A DNA stretch of 64,000 nt from an uncultured Candidatus Saccharibacteria bacterium (GCA_937924995.1 CALEXY010000019.1:1-64000), one strand, 5' to 3'; positions 17,609 through 28,340 are shown, counted from the first letter of the stretch. Notes: a model not told the origin generated them from the sequence alone. A program made the numbers and translations.

Positions 17609-18284
17609 ATTAAATAAATTTTTAGCCGAACAAACTGGCGTCTCGCGCCGCGAAGCAGATAATCTCATCGCAGATGGCCGTGTGAGGATTAATCAGGAGA
17701 TCGCCGTGCTAGGACGTCGTTTTGATGAAGCTTGTGATGAGGTCTTTTTGGACGGTCAAAAAATTGAAGAGCGTAAGGGTTTTACCTATCTAATCTTGAA
17801 CAAGCCCGTGGGATATGTTTGCTCTAAAAAGCGCCAGGGCGAGACGCCGACCCTTTTTGAACTTTTGCCAGAAAAATATCAAAATCTAAAAACCGTAGGG
17901 AGACTCGATAAGGATAGCTCGGGACTGATTTTACTAACCAACGACGGCGATTTCGCTTTCTCGATGACCCATCCGAAATTTTTTAAAATCAAAAGCTACA
18001 TCGTAAGACTAAATCGCCCACTCGCACCACTGCATCAGCAAATGATTTCCGATATGGGCATCGATCTACCGGATGGTAAAAGCAAATTGTTTCTTAAAAA
18101 AGAGGAGTCTGACCCGAGCGGTTGCACGTTCTTAGTAGAAATGAGCGAAGGTAGGAATCGCCAAATTCGTCGCACTTTCCTAGCGGTAGGATACAAGGTT
18201 GTGAAGCTACATCGCATTGAATTTGGACGATACACGCTAGAAAACTTAAAAGACGGTGAATTTAAAGAGGTGGAGAAAAGATGA
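17601..18284 (+). CDS. rRNA pseudouridine synthase, RsuA/RluB family
   Basis: 227 residues. An N-terminal S4 RNA-binding domain (about 1-47) is followed by the pseudouridine synthase domain with catalytic Asp103 in GRLDKDSSG and the RNRQIRR motif near 191. The family converts uridine to pseudouridine in 16S or 23S rRNA; which site is not clear from sequence, so no gene symbol is given. The start overlaps the response regulator by 8 bases, so translation is coupled. Length is typical. Confidence 0.92.
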   Translation: MYRLNKFLAEQTGVSRREADNLIADGRVRINQEIAVLGRRFDEACDEVFLDGQKIEERKGFTYLILNKPVGYVCSKKRQGETPTLFELLPEKYQNLKTVGRLDKDSSGLILLTNDGDFAFSMTHPKFFKIKSYIVRLNRPLAPLHQQMISDMGIDLPDGKSKLFLKKEESDPSGCTFLVEMSEGRNRQIRRTFLAVGYKVVKLHRIEFGRYTLENLKDGEFKEVEKR

Positions 18285-19156
18285 AAGTATTAATTATCGG
18301 CAAGAATATTAAAAACGTCTATCTTTCTCTGGATGCAAAAAATTTTGAACTGGACAAGAACCAGAATGCGCACCTGGACTTAGTCTATGATGGGGGTGAA
18401 AAATACTATAACGATCGCTTCAGTATCATGACCGGGCAGAAGCTGGCCGATGAAGTAATTTCAAATTTTCGCATCGAGACTGAGACGGCCTTTAGTCCGG
18501 AAAATCCAGAAACTTGTGATGATTTTCAATATATTTTGCTTTCGAAAAATAGCTATATTAATTTGACGCCAGAATTTGTCAAGCAATGTGATTTTAATAG
18601 CAAAATTTTAGAAAAACGCACGACCAAATTTGATTACATTTACATTGATTGGTCGGCGGAATTAAATAACGTGCAGATTAAGGCGATTTTGGACTACCTA
18701 GAGTCACATCCAAAAACTAAATTAGCGTGGTGTTTTGATCGATCGGAACTACCAAAATTACTGAGTGCGCCAGATTTAAGCAAAACAAATTTGACGACTT
18801 TTTATCGTCTTTTGCAGCGAGCGGAAATGGTATTCGTGATGGGTAAAAAATCCCAAATGATGAAAATTAAACAAATCCTCAGTACTCTTTCGACCTTGAA
18901 ATTAATTTATATAACCGAAAATCAAATTCTAGCTGGGGTTTTTAAGGAAGATTTTCGAAATAAGGATATAAAGGTGACACGTGACGTCGCCGCGACGATT
19001 ATTGCGGGCACTATTTTCTCAGCCCTCATCACCGATTGGAATTTACAACGTGCGCTGATGCTAGCCAAAATTAATGTCGAAAATTCAAAGGCCAATAAAA
19101 CTCTAAAGATTAATCAATTATCCGATAAGCTGCGCGAAGCCTTAGCGATTAGATAA
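18281..19156 (+). CDS. Unknown protein, possibly a degenerate PfkB/ribokinase-like fold
   Basis: 291 residues, soluble, no signal peptide. The beginning (MKVLIIGKNIKNVYLSLD) and the Ala/Gly-rich helix near the end (VAATIIAGTIFSALITDWNL) resemble PfkB-type sugar kinases in layout, but the catalytic GAGD loop is absent. I would call it a hypothetical protein with possible sugar-kinase ancestry. It overlaps the pseudouridine synthase gene by 4 bases (ATGA) and ends the kinase/regulator operon before a shared terminator. Confidence 0.5.
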   Translation: MKVLIIGKNIKNVYLSLDAKNFELDKNQNAHLDLVYDGGEKYYNDRFSIMTGQKLADEVISNFRIETETAFSPENPETCDDFQYILLSKNSYINLTPEFVKQCDFNSKILEKRTTKFDYIYIDWSAELNNVQIKAILDYLESHPKTKLAWCFDRSELPKLLSAPDLSKTNLTTFYRLLQRAEMVFVMGKKSQMMKIKQILSTLSTLKLIYITENQILAGVFKEDFRNKDIKVTRDVAATIIAGTIFSALITDWNLQRALMLAKINVENSKANKTLKINQLSDKLREALAIR

Positions 19157-19185
19157 GATAACCTACTGGATATACTACGATTCAA

Positions 19186-19212
19186 AAAATCCCTAGTCTG
19201 ACTAGGGATTTT
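19186..19212. terminator. Bidirectional terminator between convergent operons
   Basis: A perfect 12-bp stem (AAAATCCCTAGT with ACTAGGGATTTT) around a CTG loop, with further ACTACG/CGTAGT pairing outside. It serves the plus-strand operon and uvrA. Confidence 0.85.
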
Positions 19213-19218
19213 CGTAGT

Positions 19219-22182
19219 TTACTTGAGAAACTCGCGGAGATAAACACCGGTTGGGGTTTGATCATTTTTGGCGATTTCTTCTGGTGTACCCTCGGCGATA
19301 ATCTGACCACCATGTTGGCCACCTTCTGGGCCCATATCGATAATCCAGTCGGCGCTTTTGATTACATGTAGATTATGTTCGATAATAACCATAGTATTAC
19401 CGCCGGCAACCAAGCGATCTAGGATTTTCAAGAGGCGATTCACGTCATCGGTATGCAGACCAGTGGTTGGCTCATCCAAAATATAAAGAGTTTTGCCGGT
19501 CGAACGACGAGAAAGTTCGGTAGCAATTTTAATACGTTGCGCTTCACCACCCGAGAAAGTAGTGGCAGACTGGCCGAGACGAATATAGCCGAGACCGACT
19601 TCTTGAATGGTCTTCAGTTTATTAGCAATAGCAGGAATATTTTCGAAGAACTCGACCGCCTCGTCAATGGTCATATTTAAAACATCCGAAATATCCTTAC
19701 CCTTGTATTTCACTTCCAGGGCCTCACGGTTATAGCGTTTACCATGACAGGTCGGACAAGTGACGTAAACATCCGGTAAGAAGTGCATTTCAATCTTATT
19801 CACACCGTCACCCTGACAGGTCTCACAGCGACCACCTTTGACATTGAAGGAGAAACGGCCGGCCTTATAGCCACGAATTTCCGCTTCTGGCTGAGCGGCA
19901 AAAAGTTCGCGGATGGCAGTGAAGACCCCAGTGTAGGTGGCTGGGTTCGAGCGTGGTGTACGACCGATTGGACTCTGATCGATTACAATACATTTATCGA
20001 GATTCTCAATGCCGTCAATACGGTCATGTTCACCAGCCACGGTTTGAGCACGATGAAGACGGGCGAGCAATTCGTTAGCCAGAATTTCATTGACTAGAGT
20101 AGATTTACCAGAACCAGAAACGCCAGAAACTACCGTCATAACCCCGAGTGGGAATTTGACCGTGAGATTTTTCAAGTTATTTTCCCTTGCGCCTACTACG
20201 GTGAGGTATTGATTAAGCTTTGGTTTACGACGGGTTTTCGGTACAGGAATTTTCTTGGCACCGGATAAATATTTACCAGTGAGCGAATCCGAGTCGTTCG
20301 CAATTTCCTCTGGCGTACCAGCGGAAATCACCTGACCACCGCGCGCACCAGCCCCAGGGCCAATATCAACCAAATAATCTGCACTCATCATGGTATCTTC
20401 ATCATGCTCGACAACTAGCACGGTGTTTCTAAGGTCACGCAGATGTCTCAAGGTCGAAATAAGCTTATCATTATCGCGTTGGTGTAGACCGATGGATGGC
20501 TCATCGAGCACATATAACACGCCCTGGAGACCAGAACCGATTTGAGTAGCTAAGCGAATGCGTTGAGCTTCCCCACCAGAGAGAGTATTGGCGGCACGGC
20601 TGAGCTCAAGATAACCTAAGCCAACGTCTTGCATGAATTTAACTCGCTCTCGAATTACCTTGAGAATTGGACGCGCAATTAAGGCCTCCGCCTCAGTAAA
20701 TTCGAGGTCTTGTGATAAAATATCCAGCATCGCATCAACATCTAAATTACAGAAATCATTAATATTTAGTCCATGGATAGTAACCGCGAGTACCACCGGC
20801 TTTAACCTAGCTCCGTGACAGGTCTGACATTCATGCACGCGCATAAAGCGCTCAATGTCTTTGCGCATAAAATCCGAGTCGGTTTCCTTGTGGCGGCGTT
20901 CAAGAGTCGGGATGACACCTTCGTAGATTGACTCGTAGGTCGCACCATCCTTAAACTTGCCGGAGCCAGAAATTTTGACTTCGTATTTTTCATTACCAGT
21001 GCCATAAAGGATTAAATGTTTTTGCTCTTCGGTGAGTTCGCGAATCGGTACGTGAATCGAAAAACCATGGCGCGCAGCCACCGCCGAGAGACGTTTGAGC
21101 CACCAAGAGTCACCTTGCACGCGATTAAACGGACGAATACCACCCTCGGCGATGGTGAGATTTTGATTAAATACGAGATTCGGGTCGATTTCCATGCGCG
21201 TACCAAGACCAGTACAGGTCGGACAGGCGCCTTGTGGAGCATTGAAGGAAAATAGACGTGGCTCGAGCTCTGGAATCAATTCATCTGGGTGGACTGGACA
21301 GGCGTAACGTTGGGAATAAGTAAGAACTTCGGTATTAGACTTACCGAGATTCTTCCCTTCAATCGTGGAAGAATTATCATTAATCTTGAGCAGCATGATT
21401 AAGCCCTGGCCAAGCTCGAGAGCCTGCTCAATGGAACTAGAAATACGAGAATAAAGTTCTGGGTTCAAAATGAAGCGATCGACTACCAGTTCGATATCGT
21501 GACGTTCCTGTTTTTCAAGAGTCGGGAATTCATCCAAGGCGTAAACCACACCATCCACGCGCACACGAGAGAAACCTTTTTGGAGGTATTGTTCGGAGAT
21601 GTGGAGAAATTCACCTTTTTTCTGCTGGACGATTGGCGCCAGTAGCATCAATTTTGAACCAATCGGAAGTTTCATGACTTCATTAACAATATCTTCCACA
21701 GAGCGCTTAGATACTTCGCGGTGACAAATCGGACAATGTGGTACGCCAACCCTAGCAAAAAGTAGACGCAAATAATCATAGACTTCGGTGACGGTAGCGA
21801 CAGTGGAACGAGGGTTTCGGGAAGTGGATTTTTGGTCAATAGAGATGGCTGGTGAAAGCCCGGTAATAGTATCGAAGTCTGGTTTATCCATCACGCCGAG
21901 AAACATACGCGCATAGGAAGAAAGCGACTCGACATAACGACGCTGACCTTCGGCGTAAATCGTATCGAAGGCAAGGCTAGATTTACCAGAACCAGAAAGC
22001 CCGGTAATCACCACCAGTTTATCGCGTGGGATATCGAGGTCGATATTCTTAAGATTATTCTGCCTGGCACCACGAATCTTGATATAGTTGTCTGGATTAT
22101 CCTTCAGGAGCGCTTTGCCGCCCGGAGAGAGTAGCCCCTTATTTTTTGTTAGTTCTTCCACGTTTTTAGTCCCATTTACCAT
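19219..22182 (-). CDS. uvrA: Excinuclease ABC subunit A
   Basis: 987 residues, slightly longer than the usual 940. Two ABC ATPase halves with Walker A motifs GLSGSGKSS (about 59-67) and GVSGSGKST, two [16 protein letters not shown] signatures, and zinc-finger segments (CETCQG...CPTCHG intact; the first finger reads CPVH...CPTC). UvrA dimers find bulky DNA lesions and load UvrB for nucleotide excision repair. uvrC is about 12 kb away in this window; uvrB is not present. The promoter TGC-TATAAT lies 17 bases before the ATG, with no strong ribosome site. Confidence 0.97.
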   Translation of the reverse strand: MVNGTKNVEELTKNKGLLSPGGKALLKDNPDNYIKIRGARQNNLKNIDLDIPRDKLVVITGLSGSGKSSLAFDTIYAEGQRRYVESLSSYARMFLGVMDKPDFDTITGLSPAISIDQKSTSRNPRSTVATVTEVYDYLRLLFARVGVPHCPICHREVSKRSVEDIVNEVMKLPIGSKLMLLAPIVQQKKGEFLHISEQYLQKGFSRVRVDGVVYALDEFPTLEKQERHDIELVVDRFILNPELYSRISSSIEQALELGQGLIMLLKINDNSSTIEGKNLGKSNTEVLTYSQRYACPVHPDELIPELEPRLFSFNAPQGACPTCTGLGTRMEIDPNLVFNQNLTIAEGGIRPFNRVQGDSWWLKRLSAVAARHGFSIHVPIRELTEEQKHLILYGTGNEKYEVKISGSGKFKDGATYESIYEGVIPTLERRHKETDSDFMRKDIERFMRVHECQTCHGARLKPVVLAVTIHGLNINDFCNLDVDAMLDILSQDLEFTEAEALIARPILKVIRERVKFMQDVGLGYLELSRAANTLSGGEAQRIRLATQIGSGLQGVLYVLDEPSIGLHQRDNDKLISTLRHLRDLRNTVLVVEHDEDTMMSADYLVDIGPGAGARGGQVISAGTPEEIANDSDSLTGKYLSGAKKIPVPKTRRKPKLNQYLTVVGARENNLKNLTVKFPLGVMTVVSGVSGSGKSTLVNEILANELLARLHRAQTVAGEHDRIDGIENLDKCIVIDQSPIGRTPRSNPATYTGVFTAIRELFAAQPEAEIRGYKAGRFSFNVKGGRCETCQGDGVNKIEMHFLPDVYVTCPTCHGKRYNREALEVKYKGKDISDVLNMTIDEAVEFFENIPAIANKLKTIQEVGLGYIRLGQSATTFSGGEAQRIKIATELSRRSTGKTLYILDEPTTGLHTDDVNRLLKILDRLVAGGNTMVIIEHNLHVIKSADWIIDMGPEGGQHGGQIIAEGTPEEIAKNDQTPTGVYLREFLK

Positions 22183-22199
22183 ACTTAAATCAATCAGGA

Positions 22200-22208
22200 A
22201 TTATAGCA
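22200..22208 (-). promoter_or_regulatory. Extended -10 promoter of uvrA
   Basis: TGC-TATAAT on the minus strand, 17 bases before the start codon, which predicts a leader of about ten bases. Confidence 0.6.
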
Positions 22209-22240
22209 AAAAATTAGCGTTTTGTCGAGATGTGAGGAGT

Positions 22241-24025
22241 TTACGATCTAAGCGTAAAATAACCTGGAGCTCCTGGACGATCAATACGAAGCCACGTTTT
22301 ATCGGCATCAGATGGATTAGCAAGATATGAACCGTTACCACCACGAAGTTTATTTCGCCCCCTAAATGGAGTTAACTGGGTAACGATCTTTGAGATATTA
22401 AAATCATTCTTAATATAGATACGCTGTAATTCGTCACCAGCGTTATTATAGATGGAAAACATATTACCCACCGCAATAAGATTAGTAGTGTTAAAATTCG
22501 CAATATCTAATGATACAAGTGCATTCATATCACCAAACATGTAGTCCATATCTTTAACTTTTTCGGTATTGAAATTTGCTAAATTTAGGTTTGTAATTGA
22601 ACTAACGAGAGCAAACATAGCATGCATATCAGTTACATTTCGAGTATCAAATGAAGAAACGTTCAGAGAAATAAGATTCCTCATACCGCGAAACATATTC
22701 TTCATATCGGTAACACTAGTGGTATTAAAATTAGATAAATCTAATTCCGTCAATGCCGAATCATTCGCAAACATACTTTCCATACTAGTTACCTTACTAG
22801 TATTAAAATTGGCTAGGCTCAATCTCCTCAACTTTGACATACCATAAAACATGGAAATCATTGTGGTCACCTTACTAGTGTTAAAACTTGAAATATCAAT
22901 ATTCTCTAAAGATTCAACTCCATAAAAAACCGCTCGCATATCAGAAACATTTTCTGTATTAAAATTAGTCAGATTAAGTATTTTTAATTTAGACGCATTA
23001 CCCAGAAAAGCAGCGAGATCGGTATTTTTATGAGTATTAAAATGCGACAGATCAAGAGACTCAAGTGATTTCATATTAAAGAACATGCCATTCATAGTTG
23101 TAACTTCACTAGAGTCGAATTTTGTAAGATCTAGATTTACGATATTAGTAAAATAATAAAACATATAGGTACAGTCGGTGTTAAGCAAAATTTTTTCAGC
23201 ACCAGCATAATAATATACAGTATTCTCTGACTCTATAAACCAAGCTTTTATTTCTAAATCAGAATCTGGAGATTCAATACTAACCGTGTTTACCCCTAGT
23301 GGTGGTAGAGTGCTAGAAGAATTAAAATGTTTAATATTATTTTTTAATCCTATATTAGATTCATATAACTGCGCGATATCTAAGGACCCAACCTTCCGAT
23401 TAAAATCTTTTCCATCTGTCATTACCGCGCGCATGGCATATGGATTCGAAATAAAAGAAAGGATTAGTTTGTTCTGATAATTCCCGGATTCCAAATTATC
23501 CGCTAATTTCATACCAATACTAAGTTGGTTTGACTCGTTGCCATTAGTCTTCCCTGTAGTCTGCAAGATTTGCGCTGGAGTAGAGAGAGCTGGGATCGGT
23601 GCGTAGTTTGTGGAAGTACCGAACTTATAACCCCAAGTATTATTTGGTAGATTATTCAGTGCCAAGTTCGTACTTATAGAATCGATTTTCGCACCAACAG
23701 CAGACCCTACATTAGTTAGCGCAGTATTTTCGGTTTCGGAGCTTAATGTCGCCGTATAGCCGGTGCGGTTATTGGTGTTTACCGTGAAATTAAACGGAAT
23801 TTCTGTGGTTTTATCTGTCGAATTTATTACCTGATTCCCATTCACCTGCAAATTCGCTTGATCCACGGAAGCCGATAAGGTTGGAACGAAGAGAGCAAAA
23901 GTATTATTAGCGAGAATGAGGTTTGAAAAAGAAATTAGACCTAAAAATAATCCGAGAAACTTTAGTTCCCAGCTAAACCACCCCCCCCCGTGGGGGTTTC
24001 CCATATGTGATTTTTGGCTAATCAT
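22241..24025 (-). CDS. BspA-like surface protein 5 with a poly-G tract near its start (DUF285)
   Basis: 594 residues. Signal segment at about residues 20-45 ending NTFA, shared N-terminal domain nearly identical to BspA-like protein 2, linker with the VYYYAGAEKILL motif, about nine repeat units, cap GGNGSYLANPSDADKTWLRID...GYFTLRS. Codons 13-15 (Gly-Gly-Gly before Trp16) are nine consecutive G bases (plus-strand C run 23981-23989) preceded by CCCCCA, so one-base slippage would shift the frame just after the start. The homologous tract in paralog 2 is six Gs. Its promoter is TGT-TAAAAT, 8 bases before the ATG. Confidence 0.9.
   Translation of the reverse strand: MISQKSHMGNPHGGGWFSWELKFLGLFLGLISFSNLILANNTFALFVPTLSASVDQANLQVNGNQVINSTDKTTEIPFNFTVNTNNRTGYTATLSSETENTALTNVGSAVGAKIDSISTNLALNNLPNNTWGYKFGTSTNYAPIPALSTPAQILQTTGKTNGNESNQLSIGMKLADNLESGNYQNKLILSFISNPYAMRAVMTDGKDFNRKVGSLDIAQLYESNIGLKNNIKHFNSSSTLPPLGVNTVSIESPDSDLEIKAWFIESENTVYYYAGAEKILLNTDCTYMFYYFTNIVNLDLTKFDSSEVTTMNGMFFNMKSLESLDLSHFNTHKNTDLAAFLGNASKLKILNLTNFNTENVSDMRAVFYGVESLENIDISSFNTSKVTTMISMFYGMSKLRRLSLANFNTSKVTSMESMFANDSALTELDLSNFNTTSVTDMKNMFRGMRNLISLNVSSFDTRNVTDMHAMFALVSSITNLNLANFNTEKVKDMDYMFGDMNALVSLDIANFNTTNLIAVGNMFSIYNNAGDELQRIYIKNDFNISKIVTQLTPFRGRNKLRGGNGSYLANPSDADKTWLRIDRPGAPGYFTLRS
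23981..23989. repeat. Homopolymer tract, nine C on plus strand (nine G in coding sense)
   Basis: Lies about 40 bases inside the coding region of BspA-like gene 5. Homopolymeric G/C tracts at such positions are the classic substrate for slipped-strand phase variation of surface proteins. Confidence 0.85.
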
Positions 24026-24033
24026 ATATATTT

Positions 24034-24042
24034 ATTTTAACA
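24034..24042 (-). promoter_or_regulatory. Extended -10 promoter of BspA-like gene 5
   Basis: TGT-TAAAAT on the minus strand, 8 bases before the ATG. Confidence 0.6.
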
Positions 24043-24054
24043 TAAACATAGGCG

Positions 24055-24132
24055 GAATGTCGCATACCTTTTTTCGGACCGCTCAAGGGCACTTACTAAA
24101 GCTATTGTCCTCAAAAAGGTAAGACAACATTC
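24055..24132. repeat. BspA-associated palindromic element, copy B
   Basis: GAATGTCG (24055-24062) pairs with CAACATTC (24125-24132), with one G-U pair, and ACCTTTTT pairs with AAAAAGGT. The left arm closely matches copies A and D. It lies 4 bases past the stop of BspA-like gene 6 and fills the gap to gene 5. Confidence 0.75.
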
Positions 24133-24136
24133 TTTT

Positions 24137-25979
24137 CTAAGGCTTTCTAGTAAAGTACCCCTGCACACCCGGTCGATCCACACGGAGCCAGGTTTTATCC
24201 GCCATCGAAGGATCAGCAAGATATGAGCCATTGCCTCCACGCAGCCTCTTCCGATTTCTAAACATATTAGTATCATCAGTTAATTCAGATGTATCAAAAT
24301 CATTATTGACATAAATTGTTTCTAGTTTATCCTTAGACATATCTCCATTTTGAAGAGAAAACATATTTTGCATATCCTTCACTTTGGAGGTATTGAAGCT
24401 GGAGAGATCAATAGTAGTGAGATTAGTCATACCAGAAAACATATAGCTCATATCCGTCACCTGAGGAGTATTAAATCCAGAAAGATTAAGATTGGTAATA
24501 TTAGACATGCCCGAAAACATAAAGCTCATATCAGTAACCTGAGAGGTGTCGAAACTAGAGAGATTAAGGGTAGTGGGACTATGCATGCCAGCAAACATAA
24601 AACTCATATCCTTCACCTTGAAGGTATTGAAGCTGGAGAGATCAATAGCAGTAAGCTTAGGCACATCATAAAACATAGCTTTCATATTCGTCACCTTAGA
24701 TGTGTCGAAATTGGATAGATTAAGAGTGGTGAGACTACGCATATTATCAAACATATGATTCATATCTCTTACTTGGGAAGTATCGAAGTCAGAGAGATTA
24801 AGAGTGGTGAGATTACGCGCGCCACGAAACATAGTCTCCATATTCATCACTTTGGAGGTATTGAAGCTGGAGAGATCAAGGTTGGCAAGGTTAAATGTAT
24901 TGTAAAACATACGACTCATATCCGTCACATTCGAGGTATTGAAGCTGGAGAGATTAAGGTTGGTAAGATTAGACATACCAGAAAACATGGATTGCATATT
25001 TATTACATTAGAAGTATCGAAGCTGGAAAGATTAAGCGTACTGAGTTTATGTATGCCGAAAAACATAGACTGCATATTCGTCACTTTAGAGGTATCAAAA
25101 TTAGAGAGATCTAGATCTAAAACATTTTTGATTTTTGCATCCTTTTGTTTTGAAAAGAACATTCTACTACTATCCGTGTTCAAATAAACTTTCTCGGTTT
25201 CAGCATAATAATAAGCTGTTTTATCGGTCGAATCTAACCATAACTTTATTTCACATTCAGATTCCTCATCTTCGATATTTACCGCATTCATAGATATTAT
25301 TGGTGCTACTGTACTCTTTTTAAAATGCTCGATTTTATTTGTCGCGGTTTCGAGAGATTTTAATTTTTCATTAAAATCAGGACCTTCGGTCATAATAGCG
25401 ATACGATTATAATTATTGGTTAAAATCGAAAATACTAGTTTATTTGTATATCTGCCACTTTCGAGATTATCGCTTAGTTTCATGCCAATATTTAGTTGAT
25501 TCGATTCGTTGCCGTTGGTCTTCTGCGGTTTGTAAAATTTGCGCTGGACTAGAAAGAGCTGGAATCGGTGCATAGTTCGTGGACGCGCCAAACTTATATC
25601 CCCAAGTATTGTTAGAAAAATTTCCTAGTTGTCCAGCGGAAGAAATCGAATTAATCTTTGCACCATTCGTAGAGTCGTTGTTCACTAACGCTGTTTCATT
25701 AGTCTCTGAATTCAAAATTGCCGTATAGCCAGTCTTGTTATTTGTATTTACCGTAAGATTTAAGGGAATTTCTGTGGTTTTATCTGTAGAATTAATCACT
25801 TGGTTTCCGTTGATTAAAGCTGCAGTATTATCCACTGAAGCTGAAAGAGTTGGTGTAAACAAGGCAAATACTTGACTTGAAAAAGATAGTTCACAAAATA
25901 CAGCAGAAAATAGTATGACTAGGAGTGTTGATTTTAATGAGAACTTTAATGAACCTAGATGAGAGGAAAAATAGTCCAT
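24137..25979 (-). pseudogene. BspA-like surface protein 6, frameshifted (DUF285)
   Basis: Two frames make one gene. 25979 down to about 25524 encodes the signal segment and N-terminal domain up to PAQILQTA; the rest, in another frame down to 24137, carries the KTNGNESNQLNIGMKL continuation, linker, ten very regular repeat units and the cap ending GYFTRKP. Comparison with paralogs 2 and 5 places a two-base loss near 25523, where GCAGGGAAG has become GCAGAAG. The shift could be a true silent state, phase variation at a short G run, or a sequencing error. Promoter TGC-TATAAT is intact, 10 bases before the ATG. Palindrome B follows the stop. Confidence 0.85.
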
Positions 25980-25989
25980 ATATGCTTTT

Positions 25990-25998
25990 ATTATAGCA
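25990..25998 (-). promoter_or_regulatory. Extended -10 promoter of BspA-like gene 6
   Basis: TGC-TATAAT on the minus strand, 10 bases before the ATG. The promoter is intact although the gene is frameshifted. Confidence 0.6.
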
Positions 25999-26012
25999 TA
26001 AAAGGAATAGAC

Positions 26013-27563
26013 TTATGAAACCAATTCGAACCACATCTTGAGATCTTCGAGGGTGGAGTCGAGAATTTTACGGCCGTCGGCAGTCTCGCCAGTAGTTTGG
26101 TAATGTCTCAATAGATCATTCATCGCTTGGATAAAGCCGGGGGTCTGACGAGCAATTCTAGCGGCACGGTATTTTTCAAATTTCGTAATCTCATCCTGGC
26201 TGAGCGCGTTTGGAAAATTTCGCCCCTTATAATTCAGCAGTAATGAATCGAGGCGTTCGTCCTGGAAAATTGGGTGAAAATCAGCCAACTCATTAGCGCG
26301 AAGATTCGGCACAACTGAAGCTTGCTTACGGTCTTCGTTATTTAAGAAGCCATCATAAAGCCTCGCTTCGGCCTCTTCGAGCTTATCAAAATTACGCTCA
26401 CGAGTGAATAATTCACGCATCCGCTCGATGAATTCTGGGTGATTTTTTAGGGTCTCGAGATTCTTTTCAATTTGGGATTTTTCGAGCTTAATTTTTTGCC
26501 AACCAGTAGTACCAACTGGAAATTCCTCGATGCCATTCGAACTAGATTCGGTAGTTTCCACATCCAAGACGGAAAGCGGTGCGACAGCTGGACATTTACT
26601 CGGAGTTAATTCCTTGACATATTTAGAAAAATCGAACCAAGTTTGATATTTTTTGCCAGTGCGACTGATTTTTTCTTCGGGTTTGAATTCATTTTCCGCC
26701 TGCAAAATTTCCTCAACATTGTAGCGCAAATCGAAGACTAAGATATTTTGGTTTTTCCCAGGGGCGATTGGCACCGCTACCGTGGTGTGATTAGTTTTAC
26801 TCGAGTAATGTCCACTAGTGTAAACGAAAGGTGTCGCGGAATCGACAGAAAGATTAGTGGCGTTAAGAAAACGCAGAAGCTGTTTCTTATCGCGTAGTTT
26901 TAAGAGAAAATCGAGAAGTTTTGGTTGCTTTTCATGAATAATTTTCGCTACGGCAATCGTGGCGTAAATATCCGAAAGCGCATCATGGGCATGTTCATGC
27001 GTAATACCGTTTAAGGCAGTGAGGAGCTCGAGGCGGTTGGTCGGTTTTTTCTCACCAGTCTTGGAGTCTTCCGCAACTGGCCAATTAATCCCCTCTGGAC
27101 GCAGCGCCCGCACCATACGGACAACATCCAAAATATCAAACTTACTGCGACCATCGAGATATTGCCAAGTGTACGGATCATAAAAGTTACGCCAAAACAG
27201 ATAGCGAATAAATTCATCATCAAAACGCACAGAATTAAAGCCACAAATAATAGTATTCGGAGTAAAAATCTCCTCTTGCAAGATCTTACAAAGTTCTGGC
27301 TCCGAAAGTCCATCCATACGCGTATCGTTCGGGGTAATATTGGTAGTGACGATAGCATAGGGACTTGGCAAAGTGTCTTCATCGAGACGCACGAAGAGAT
27401 TAACCGGATCACCGATGGGATTAAATTCCAAATCGGTGCGCTGACCAGCAAACTGCATGATGCGATCCTCGCGCGGATTAATACCCGAAGTCTCCAAATC
27501 ATAGAAGAAAAAGGTAGGTGGATGATTAGTGGCCAGATAATCCGGATCAAAATTATGATTCAT
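26013..27563 (-). CDS. sbcB: Exodeoxyribonuclease I
   Basis: 516 residues. An N-terminal DEDDh exonuclease domain with FFYDLETSG (about residues 19-27) and the HDALSD motif with its histidine near 190, then the SH3-like and C-terminal helical regions typical of ExoI. It degrades single-stranded DNA 3' to 5' and acts in recombination and mismatch repair. Length agrees with the family (about 475 in E. coli). The ATG is 6 bases after TATACT with no ribosome site, so a leaderless mRNA is predicted. Confidence 0.9.
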   Translation of the reverse strand: MNHNFDPDYLATNHPPTFFFYDLETSGINPREDRIMQFAGQRTDLEFNPIGDPVNLFVRLDEDTLPSPYAIVTTNITPNDTRMDGLSEPELCKILQEEIFTPNTIICGFNSVRFDDEFIRYLFWRNFYDPYTWQYLDGRSKFDILDVVRMVRALRPEGINWPVAEDSKTGEKKPTNRLELLTALNGITHEHAHDALSDIYATIAVAKIIHEKQPKLLDFLLKLRDKKQLLRFLNATNLSVDSATPFVYTSGHYSSKTNHTTVAVPIAPGKNQNILVFDLRYNVEEILQAENEFKPEEKISRTGKKYQTWFDFSKYVKELTPSKCPAVAPLSVLDVETTESSSNGIEEFPVGTTGWQKIKLEKSQIEKNLETLKNHPEFIERMRELFTRERNFDKLEEAEARLYDGFLNNEDRKQASVVPNLRANELADFHPIFQDERLDSLLLNYKGRNFPNALSQDEITKFEKYRAARIARQTPGFIQAMNDLLRHYQTTGETADGRKILDSTLEDLKMWFELVS

Positions 27564-27569
27564 ACTACT

Positions 27570-27575
27570 AGTATA
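27570..27575 (-). promoter_or_regulatory. -10 box of sbcB
   Basis: TATACT on the minus strand, exactly 6 bases before the start codon. The extended TGn element is absent here. Confidence 0.45.
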
Positions 27576-27583
27576 TGCCTAAA

Positions 27584-28279
27584 CTAAGATTTTAGCTCTT
27601 GATTAATGGCTTTGCGGAGTTTTTCCTTGAATTCTTTTTCTTTGGCGGAAGGAAGTTCGAAGGCCTTGCCATTAATATAGATGGTTGGGGTTTCATTGAC
27701 ACCGAGACGCTTCGAGATAGCCATATCGGCCTTGATTTTTTGCTTCACGGCATCGGAATTCATATCTTTAAGAAATTTTTCTGTATCGCCCTTACCTTCA
27801 GTAACTTCGACAAAATATTCACGGAAGTGATTATCACGGTCAGAAGTAGAGAGAGATTCCCAGTTGGACTGCTCCTTAAAGAGTTTTTTAGCATATGGTT
27901 CCCAGTAGCCTTGGAGGGCAGCGGCATTAGCCGCAGAAGCCGCGGCGGTACCGTTTTGGTGATAGCTCAAGATATAACTTCTAAAAACTAGACCGACTTG
28001 ACCGTCGTATTCTTTCACAATATCAGAGAGATATGGAAAAACCGTGGAACAGAATGGACACTGATAGTCAGCATATTCAGAGATAATCACCTTGGCGTCC
28101 TTATTGCCTTCATAATTATCGCCCATATCACCATTACGAGAGTCGGCGGCAATATATTTATTCGTGTCGAGACCCTTAATCCAATTGTCATAAGCAAGAT
28201 TTGAAGAAATCGCGTTGCCACAAAGCCACAAGAATCCCACAGCTAGCACCCCTAAAAGTCCATAAATCAGTTTTTGCAT
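27584..28279 (-). CDS. DsbA-like thiol-disulfide oxidoreductase, membrane anchored
   Basis: 231 residues. One N-terminal hydrophobic segment (about 5-25), then a thioredoxin-fold domain with the active site CPFC (DYQCPFCS), a helical insertion and the cis-proline region NETPTIYING. It would form or reshuffle disulfides in exported proteins, or supply reducing power outside the membrane. AGGAGG, four bases before the ATG, sets the start. Its promoter region is shared with the divergent CBS-domain gene. Confidence 0.9.
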   Translation of the reverse strand: MQKLIYGLLGVLAVGFLWLCGNAISSNLAYDNWIKGLDTNKYIAADSRNGDMGDNYEGNKDAKVIISEYADYQCPFCSTVFPYLSDIVKEYDGQVGLVFRSYILSYHQNGTAAASAANAAALQGYWEPYAKKLFKEQSNWESLSTSDRDNHFREYFVEVTEGKGDTEKFLKDMNSDAVKQKIKADMAISKRLGVNETPTIYINGKAFELPSAKEKEFKEKLRKAINQELKS

Positions 28280-28340
28280 TTTCCTCCTAATTTCTACTTT
28301 TGGTAGATTTTTTGTATAATATAAATATTAGCATATTTTG

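Noticed and set aside
18281..18284. TGA recoding, as in some CPR lineages
   Set aside because: Several genes end at TGA with tight overlaps to the next start (for example 18282-18284 and 30843-30845), and no conserved protein contains an in-frame TGA.
24350..25187. Long plus-strand ORFs with repeated His/Ile-rich units
   Set aside because: They are the antisense of the regular bspA repeats, with no promoters or ribosome sites; the repeat period of the real gene makes them look ordered.
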